Source: an uncultured Bacillota bacterium | GTDB taxonomy: Bacteria > Bacillota_I > Bacilli_A > RFN20 > CAG-826 | Reading direction: 5' to 3' | Length of the DNA: 10,494 bases | NCBI GenBank assembly: GCA_946612055.1 | Contig: CAMOEH010000005.1 | Span: 1-10,494 of the forward strand | In this document: positions 5,798 through 10,494 of the stretch, one piece after another | Position numbering within the stretch: position 1 is the stretch's first letter | Layout of the letters: the number at the start of each line of letters is the position of its first letter | Notes under the pieces: model-generated | The model's database searches: none | Seen by the model: the letters and a program-made list of their open reading frames with translations, nothing else | What the model was told of the DNA's origin: nothing | Program-made: the position numbers and the translations under genes

Positions 5798-8700
5798 ATG
5801 AGCAATTACGAGCACACTGAACGCGGCTTCTTGATCCACGATTATCAGAAGCAAAAAACCTTTTCCTCCTTCCTTCCTGCAATCGCAGGGAAAGACGGTA
5901 AGCCCCTTTGGGCCTTCTTCGCCAACGTAGGCCAGGCCATGGGTGGGTTCGGAGTAGATTCCAAAGAAACCCCAATGACCCCTTTTGATTCCGCGAACCT
6001 GGCCTATGGAAATATCCCCGTCAAAGGCTTCCGTTCTATGGTCAAGACAAACGGGAAATTCATTCAACCTTTCTTTGACCGTAACGACGTTCATCGGGAC
6101 ATGCTTGTTGGAAAAGCCGAATTGTCCATTGTTGAGCATAACCCCCTATTTGAATACGAGATAACCTATTTCACCATTCCCCATCGTTCTTACGCCGGTT
6201 TGGTTCGCTTGGTAAAGATTGAGAACAAAAGCAACAAGCCTCTTCCGTTAGAAGTGTTAGACGGCTTGCCGGTGTTCTTTCCCCATGGGCTAAGCAATTT
6301 TTGCTACAAGGAATTGGTTTCTTTGATGGCCGCCTATTGCGAGGTCCATCGCTTGAAAGAAAGGACCCCGTTCATCAAATTTAAGACTTCAACCGGCGAT
6401 CATGCGATGGTTGAAGAGGCGTTGGAAGGCAATGGCTTCTTTGCCATTGATAAAGAAGGGAATCATCTAGATTGTGTGGTGGATCCCACGGTTGTTTTTG
6501 GCGAGGATATGACCAACATTTATCCTGACTCTTTCCAAAAAGACGGCTTTGCGGGCACATTAAAAAAACTTCAGCAAACCGAGAACAAATTGCCCTGCGC
6601 TTTCGTGACTCTTAGCAAAACCTTAAAGCCTGGAGAAACCTATGAATTTTACGAGGTTTATGGCAATTTCACCTCCGAGAATGATTATCTTGACGCCGTC
6701 GCTTCTCTCACCTATGAAGAGTTGACAAAACTAAGAAAAGAAAACATTGATTTGATTGCTTCTTTGCTTAAACCAGCGAAATCGCATACGGCCTATCCCT
6801 TATTCGATGCGACTTTGGCCCAAAGCTATTTTGACAACAATCTTCGTGGTGGTTTTCCAACCTTGCTTGGGGAGAAGGAAGTTTATTATCTTTTCGGACG
6901 AAAGCACGGCGATATGGAACGCGATTATAATGCTTTCTCGATCCCCTCAAAATATTATTCCAGCGGTCCTGGCAATTTTCGCGACGTCAATCAGAATCGC
7001 CGGAACGATTTGTTTTTTGCTCCTTTTGTCAAAGATTACAACATCAGAACTTTCTTCAGTCTGATTCAAGTTGATGGTCAAAATCCATTAAGCGTCAAAC
7101 CCCAATCGTTCTCCTTGAAGCCGGGAATGGAGACTTCTTTGCCAGAAGAAATCAAAAGCGATCATGAAATCTTGAAATTGCTGCCCCATTTTTATCCCAG
7201 CGAGCTTTTTACCGCTTTGGTGGAACATCGCCATTTGGAGGGCAATCGAGCCCAGGAGATTCTCGCCAAAGTTGTTTCTTTGTCCTCCCAAAACATCGAA
7301 GCGGCTTTTGGAGAAGGCTATTGGGTTGACCACTGGACTTACAATGTCGATTTGCTCGAGAGCTATGCCTCTATTTATCCAGACCAAATGGAGGAGTTAC
7401 TTTTCCACGATAACTATCGTTATTTCCATTCACCGGTTTTTGTGGAGCCGAGATTGGAAAAATATTGCTACATCGAAAAAGGAAAGATTCGCCAATACGG
7501 GGCGGTGGACCTCAAGAAAGCCAAAGACTATTGCGACAAGCATAATGTGGATATCCAGAAAACCGATTGGCTCAAAGACGAAAAAGGTCAAGTGATCGAA
7601 ACGAATCTCGCCAACAAAATTCTCCAACTGGTGTTCATCAAATTCTCTACTCTCGACAGCCTGCAAATGGGCATCGAGATGGAATGCGAAAAGCCGGGAT
7701 GGAACGATGCAATGAACGGGTTGCCGGGACTATTTGCTTCCGGGTTATCCGAGTCGGTTGAATTGCTACGCTTAGTTCGTTTTGCCAGGAAACATCTCAA
7801 GCCGTTTGAAAACCGCTCCATCTCTATGATGAAAGGCCAATACGATTTCTATCAATCCTTAGTTAAAGCGACGGCAGAATTCCGAAAAGGCGAATGTGGC
7901 CGCTTCGCTTATTGGGATAAAATGACCAGCGCCCGCGAAGCTCTTCGCGCCCAATATAAGGAGAGGGGCGAAGAAAGCGTAATGACTGAAAAGATTTCCG
8001 CAGCCCTTGCCTTCCTTTCCCAAATCGACGAAATTCTCCATGACGGAATTTTACGGGCCAAAGAAGCCGGAGCAGGCATCCTTCCTTCCTATCTTATTTA
8101 TGATCTCACCTCTTATGAGTTAACGGACCACATCAATCACCTTGGCTATCGGACCGTCATTCCCAAAGGGTTTACCCTTAAGACCATTCCTCCTTTTTTG
8201 GAAGCCTCTGCTCGAGCTTTGAAATTGGGGGACGAATTCCTTAACCAAGAAGACATTGAACGCATCAAGCAAAGCGATCTCTATGATCACAAATTGCATT
8301 TCTATAAGACATCTGCCGCCATTGACGATGCCCCGTTTGAGATAGGTCGTGTCCACGCTTTCACCAAAGGATGGCTGGAAAGAGAATGCAATTTCCTTCA
8401 CATGGATTACAAATTCCTCCTTGGTCTGCTTAAAGGCGGCTTCATCGACCGTTTCTATCAAGAAATTCCCAGCAACTGGGTGCTCCATTATTGTCCTGAG
8501 GTTTATGGCAGAGACCCGACTGAAGCCAGCAGTTTTGTGGTTTCTTCCTGCAATCCAGACCCTTCTAAACACGGCAGAGGATATTTCGCTCGCTTAACCG
8601 GAGCTAATGCTGAATTTCTCGACATGTCCATTCTTCTTTTTGCTGGGCCAAAGATCTTCAGCTTTGAGAACAACGAATTAATGTTCCATCTCGCCCCCAG

Positions 8701-8920
8701 ACTTTCCAAAGAATTCTTCGACAAGGAAGGAAAAGCCTCTTTTACCTTGTTTGGAACAACCAACGTAACGATTATCAATCCGTCGAAGAAAAATCTTCGT
8801 GGCAATGAAACGATTCTTTATCGGATTGACGGGAAGGTCTATCACTCCATCAAAGGATTGCTGGCGGAACAGATCCGATCGGGGGAAATCGAAAACATCG
8901 AAGCGGAGGTAGTTTGCTAA
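5798..8920 (+). CDS. GH94-related glucan phosphorylase (GH149/GH161-like), probably beta-1,3-glucan phosphorylase
   Basis: This 1040-residue protein has no signal peptide and should act in the cytoplasm. It would split glucosyl bonds with inorganic phosphate to release alpha-glucose-1-phosphate. The N-terminal part (about 1-300) looks like the beta-sandwich of inverting GH94-type phosphorylases. The helical catalytic part contains FRDVNQNRRND at 394-404, GYWVDHWTYNVDLLESY at 507-523 and the hallmark GWNDAMNG at 634-641. In that hallmark D637 aligns with the general acid of the GH94 '(D)WNDGMN' motif. ARLTGANAEFLDM at 931-943 corresponds to the C-terminal phosphate-side motif. Its length exceeds GH94 cellobiose phosphorylases (about 800) and suits the larger GH149/GH161 relatives, known as beta-1,3-glucan phosphorylases. 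The neighbouring GH16 laminarinase-type gene supports that substrate. The family is fairly sure, the specificity inferred. ATG 5798 is the first start after an in-frame stop (5792-5794), and no clear ribosome site precedes it. Confidence 0.85.
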   Translation: MSNYEHTERGFLIHDYQKQKTFSSFLPAIAGKDGKPLWAFFANVGQAMGGFGVDSKETPMTPFDSANLAYGNIPVKGFRSMVKTNGKFIQPFFDRNDVHRDMLVGKAELSIVEHNPLFEYEITYFTIPHRSYAGLVRLVKIENKSNKPLPLEVLDGLPVFFPHGLSNFCYKELVSLMAAYCEVHRLKERTPFIKFKTSTGDHAMVEEALEGNGFFAIDKEGNHLDCVVDPTVVFGEDMTNIYPDSFQKDGFAGTLKKLQQTENKLPCAFVTLSKTLKPGETYEFYEVYGNFTSENDYLDAVASLTYEELTKLRKENIDLIASLLKPAKSHTAYPLFDATLAQSYFDNNLRGGFPTLLGEKEVYYLFGRKHGDMERDYNAFSIPSKYYSSGPGNFRDVNQNRRNDLFFAPFVKDYNIRTFFSLIQVDGQNPLSVKPQSFSLKPGMETSLPEEIKSDHEILKLLPHFYPSELFTALVEHRHLEGNRAQEILAKVVSLSSQNIEAAFGEGYWVDHWTYNVDLLESYASIYPDQMEELLFHDNYRYFHSPVFVEPRLEKYCYIEKGKIRQYGAVDLKKAKDYCDKHNVDIQKTDWLKDEKGQVIETNLANKILQLVFIKFSTLDSLQMGIEMECEKPGWNDAMNGLPGLFASGLSESVELLRLVRFARKHLKPFENRSISMMKGQYDFYQSLVKATAEFRKGECGRFAYWDKMTSAREALRAQYKERGEESVMTEKISAALAFLSQIDEILHDGILRAKEAGAGILPSYLIYDLTSYELTDHINHLGYRTVIPKGFTLKTIPPFLEASARALKLGDEFLNQEDIERIKQSDLYDHKLHFYKTSAAIDDAPFEIGRVHAFTKGWLERECNFLHMDYKFLLGLLKGGFIDRFYQEIPSNWVLHYCPEVYGRDPTEASSFVVSSCNPDPSKHGRGYFARLTGANAEFLDMSILLFAGPKIFSFENNELMFHLAPRLSKEFFDKEGKASFTLFGTTNVTIINPSKKNLRGNETILYRIDGKVYHSIKGLLAEQIRSGEIENIEAEVVC
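8905..8910 (+). promoter_or_regulatory. Ribosome binding site deciding the second GH16 start
   Basis: GGAGGT lies 9 nt before the ATG at 8920 but only 3 nt before the in-frame TTG at 8914, so the ATG is preferred. The start overlaps the phosphorylase stop as TAATG (8918-8922), indicating coupled translation. Confidence 0.8.
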
Positions 8921-9888
8921 TGAAAAAAGCGAGATTGCTTATCTTGTCTAGCTTCCTTTTGGCTAGCTGCGCGCCTATCGAAGTCCCCTCTTCCTCAGAA
9001 AAACCAACTTCTCACGACTCGGAACAAAGCCAATCCAGCACTTCCCAATCCAGTGAATCGCGCTCCTCGACATCGACGGAATCAAGCACGTCTTCCATTT
9101 CCATCGATCCACTTGACCCCGAATATGTCGATCCTGCGAAATGGACTCTTTGGTGGCATGATGAATTCGACGGCTCCTCTCTTAATGAGGACTATTGGTC
9201 CTATCAAATCGGAGATGGGTCCCCCTCTAATCCTGGGTGGGGCAATGGCGAAGAACAATATTACCGCCAAGAAAACGTCACGGTAGGGGATGGGGTTTTG
9301 ACCATCACTGCCAAAAAGGAGGATTATGGCGGCAAAAGCTATACCTCTTCCCGCATCAGGACCTATAAGAAAGTTTCGACGACCTATGGAAGAATTGAGG
9401 CCAAAATCAAACTGCCGAACGTCCAAGGCTGCTGGCCTGCTTTTTGGATGCTTCCTGAGTCCGATTATGAGGGACGTGGTTGGCCTTATTCTGGTGAAAT
9501 CGACATCATGGAGAATAAAGGCAGGCAAGCCAGAACCACTTCAGGCGCACTGCATTATTACGACAAAAACGAAGGCCACCATTACAATTCCAACGAGATC
9601 ATCCTCGATTCAAGGATCGACGAATGGCACATTTACGCCATTGAATGGAGCGAGACAGAGATTCGATGGCTTGCAGACGGGGAGCAATTTCTCATCCAAT
9701 ATCCAGAATACTGGCATCCGACGGGCGGTGCTTATTCTAGCAACGATACCGCGCCATTTAATCGCGACTTCCATATCCTTCTCAATATGGCAATCGGCGG
9801 CCATTTCGATAACTGGAGAAAACCACCGGACAATATGCTCCCCGCGCAAATGCAGGTGGATTATGTCAGGATCTATCGAGCAAAATAA
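8920..9888 (+). CDS. Lipoprotein endo-beta-1,3-glucanase, GH16 (laminarinase type)
   Basis: This 322-residue protein has a lipoprotein signal peptide with lipobox L-A-S-C (Cys17), then a Ser/Thr/Glu-rich flexible linker at about 20-62 that would hold the enzyme away from the membrane. The GH16 domain spans about 72-322. Catalytic residues are E193, D195 and E198 in GEIDIMENKG, the spaced ExDxxE form of laminarinases. PGWGNGEEQYY (105-115) and [10 protein letters not shown] (171-180) are further family marks, and the C-terminal strand VDYVRIYRAK closes the fold. It is clearly paralogous to the GH16 domain encoded at 871-2262 but lacks Ig-like domains. It is the last gene of the phosphorylase operon and overlaps that gene by one base, which ties extracellular cutting to intracellular phosphorolysis. 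A beta-1,3-glucan substrate is likely; mixed-linkage glucan is possible. Confidence 0.93.
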   Translation: MKKARLLILSSFLLASCAPIEVPSSSEKPTSHDSEQSQSSTSQSSESRSSTSTESSTSSISIDPLDPEYVDPAKWTLWWHDEFDGSSLNEDYWSYQIGDGSPSNPGWGNGEEQYYRQENVTVGDGVLTITAKKEDYGGKSYTSSRIRTYKKVSTTYGRIEAKIKLPNVQGCWPAFWMLPESDYEGRGWPYSGEIDIMENKGRQARTTSGALHYYDKNEGHHYNSNEIILDSRIDEWHIYAIEWSETEIRWLADGEQFLIQYPEYWHPTGGAYSSNDTAPFNRDFHILLNMAIGGHFDNWRKPPDNMLPAQMQVDYVRIYRAK

Positions 9889-9941
9889 ACCTCGATTTCG
9901 CATGCAGCGTTTCAGCAATTGCGCCATTCGACCTTCCTTGC

Positions 9942-9969
9942 TTGACTTACGCGTAGGCACGAATATAAA
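9942..9969 (+). promoter_or_regulatory. Putative sigma-A promoter for the right-edge lipoprotein
   Basis: TTGACT (9942-9947) and TATAAA (9964-9969) are 16 nt apart, predicting a start near 9976 and a leader of about 46 nt. An alternative -10, TATAAA at 9976-9981, sits 2 bp before the operator, much as in the phosphorylase promoter, but its -35 (TAGGCA at 9955-9960, spacing 15) is poor. Between the GH16 stop (9888) and this promoter I see no convincing terminator. Confidence 0.6.
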
Positions 9970-9983
9970 ATAACTTATAAAAA

Positions 9984-9997
9984 GGAAACCGATTTCC
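9984..9997 (+). promoter_or_regulatory. LacI-family-type operator, copy 2
   Basis: GGAAACCGATTTCC is a CG-centred dyad with 12 of 14 positions symmetric. With flanks, AAGGAAACCGATTTCYTAA (9982-10000) matches copy 1 (5768-5786) with one difference. It lies just downstream of the predicted -10 boxes, a repressor position. Both sites are non-coding and precede genes likely to act in the same pathway. Confidence 0.68.
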
Positions 9998-10010
9998 TAA
10001 ATCGAATCGG
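9989..10010 (+). repeat. Overlapping inverted repeats in the leader of the right-edge gene
   Basis: CGATTT-CCT-AAATCG (9990-10004) is a perfect 6-bp inverted repeat with a 3-nt loop. The same left arm, as CCGATT (9989-9994), also pairs with AATCGG (10005-10010). The left arm belongs to the operator. It may be a small leader hairpin, a second operator half-site, or chance. Confidence 0.35.
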
Positions 10011-10021
10011 CATTAAAAAAT

Positions 10022-10494
10022 ATGAAAAGAAAAGCTTTGTTAGTCATGGTCGCGAGCATGTTTGCGTTGGCTGCCTGCGGAAAGCAAGAACCATCGGTTA
10101 CTTCCTCCGAATCTACTCCAACCAGTAGTGAGAGCAGTTCACAAAGTGGAAGCGACTCCACGGCTTCCTCTTCGAAAGAATCCGAGTCCACGATTCCTTC
10201 TTCTACGGTCTCCGACATCGAACAAGTCAGGGCCGATGCCATTTCTTCGCTAAGAAATTACATTCGTAGTCTTTCTGCTGATAATTACAGCGCCGATGAT
10301 TATGCCGCCATCCAAGCGATGTTGTCTCAATTCGAAACCGAAGTGGCTTCTTGTCAAACCGAATCAGAAGTTCGCGATTTGTTGCGCACATACCGCAATG
10401 ACATCGCCGCCATTGAAACCTTCGATTATGCTGCTTTGAAAGCGGAGCTCAAATCTGAGATCGAGGCTTATCCCGGCGGCATTGATGACGAGGA
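10022..10494 (+). CDS. Lipoprotein with Ser/Thr linker and helical repeat-like domain, N-terminal part (3' end outside window)
   Basis: The frame runs open to the right edge; 157 complete codons are visible. The signal peptide ends in the lipobox L-A-A-C (Cys19). A Ser/Thr/Glu/Gln-rich linker follows at about 22-63, like that of the upstream GH16 lipoprotein. From about 64 the sequence is alpha-helical with a FIVAR-like surface-protein pattern: Y-S-A-D-D-Y-A-A-I at 89-97, then T-E-S-E-V-R-D-L-L, then I-E-T. F-D-Y-A-A-L-K near 134 may start a second unit. What follows the helices is unknown: a solute-binding, hydrolase or carbohydrate-binding domain could lie beyond the edge. An in-frame stop at 9998-10000 makes ATG 10022 the first possible start. 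No good Shine-Dalgarno site is seen. Control by the adjacent LacI-type operator suggests a part in the same glucan pathway. Confidence 0.8.
   Translation, partial: MKRKALLVMVASMFALAACGKQEPSVTSSESTPTSSESSSQSGSDSTASSSKESESTIPSSTVSDIEQVRADAISSLRNYIRSLSADNYSADDYAAIQAMLSQFETEVASCQTESEVRDLLRTYRNDIAAIETFDYAALKAELKSEIEAYPGGIDDE

Noticed and set aside
8914..8919. TTG start for the second GH16 gene
   Set aside because: It is only 3 nt from the GGAGGT site; ATG 8920 has proper spacing and gives a normal lipoprotein N-terminus.
8977..9105. Possible short tandem repeat in the second GH16 gene
   Set aside because: The repetition is only Ser/Thr/Glu codon bias of a lipoprotein linker, with mixed synonymous codons and no fixed repeat unit.
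9326..9973. Plus-strand frame of 215 codons overlapping the second GH16 gene and reaching the following intergenic region
   Set aside because: Most of it is out of frame within the GH16 catalytic domain, and no family motif is visible. The tail into 9889-9973 is better explained as promoter DNA.
1..10494. CRISPR array, tRNA/rRNA genes, insertion sequences or phage genes
   Set aside because: No spaced direct repeats, no cloverleaf-like or rRNA sequence and no transposase, integrase or phage-type product could be found on reading both strands.

Overview
The window reads as a segment of a carbohydrate-utilisation locus from a Gram-positive-type bacterium, most likely an uncultured, gut-type member of the Bacillota (Erysipelotrichia/RF39-like Bacilli). 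The reasons are three lipoproteins with lipobox signal peptides, two of them followed by long Ser/Thr/Glu linkers, an MsmK/UgpC-type sugar-ABC ATPase, a YesL-like (DUF624) membrane protein, strong AAGGAG-type ribosome sites inside the operons and an ordinary sigma-A promoter. TGA is used as a stop (4263-4265), so this is not the Mycoplasma code. The taxonomic placement is an inference from style, not from a marker gene. All genes are on the + strand.

Left operon (1-5735). It enters from outside the window, and every junction is either 9-11 bp or overlapping. It holds the C-terminal part of a surface protein with GLUG-like repeats, a lipoprotein endo-beta-glucanase (bacterial Ig-like domains plus GH16), an ABC-transporter ATPase with two unusual charged helical additions, and three consecutive small membrane proteins. 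These are a two-helix protein, a membrane-anchored protein with faint solute-binding-protein resemblance, and a DUF624/YesL-like six-helix protein. No ABC permease and no full-length binding protein lie inside the window.

Right operon (5738-9888). A near-consensus promoter (TTGACC-17-TATAAT) starts 2 bp after the previous stop. It carries an 18-bp perfect palindrome in its spacer and a LacI-family-type operator at the expected transcription start. It drives a 1040-residue cytoplasmic GH94-related phosphorylase (GH149/GH161-like; beta-1,3-glucan phosphorylase is the best guess), which is translationally coupled through TAATG to a second GH16 lipoprotein.

Right edge (9889-10494). A second promoter with an almost identical operator (18 of 19 bases) precedes a partial lipoprotein with a Ser/Thr linker and an alpha-helical repeat-like domain.

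Working model: surface-anchored GH16 enzymes cut a beta-1,3-containing glucan, an ABC transporter powered by the MsmK-like ATPase imports the oligosaccharides, and the cytoplasmic phosphorylase converts them to glucose-1-phosphate. A LacI-type regulator, not in the window, would control at least the right operon and the edge gene. The parts are recognisable. The less usual points are the dual-dyad promoter, the ATPase additions, the membrane-protein trio and the apparent lack of Shine-Dalgarno sites on the two promoter-proximal genes.
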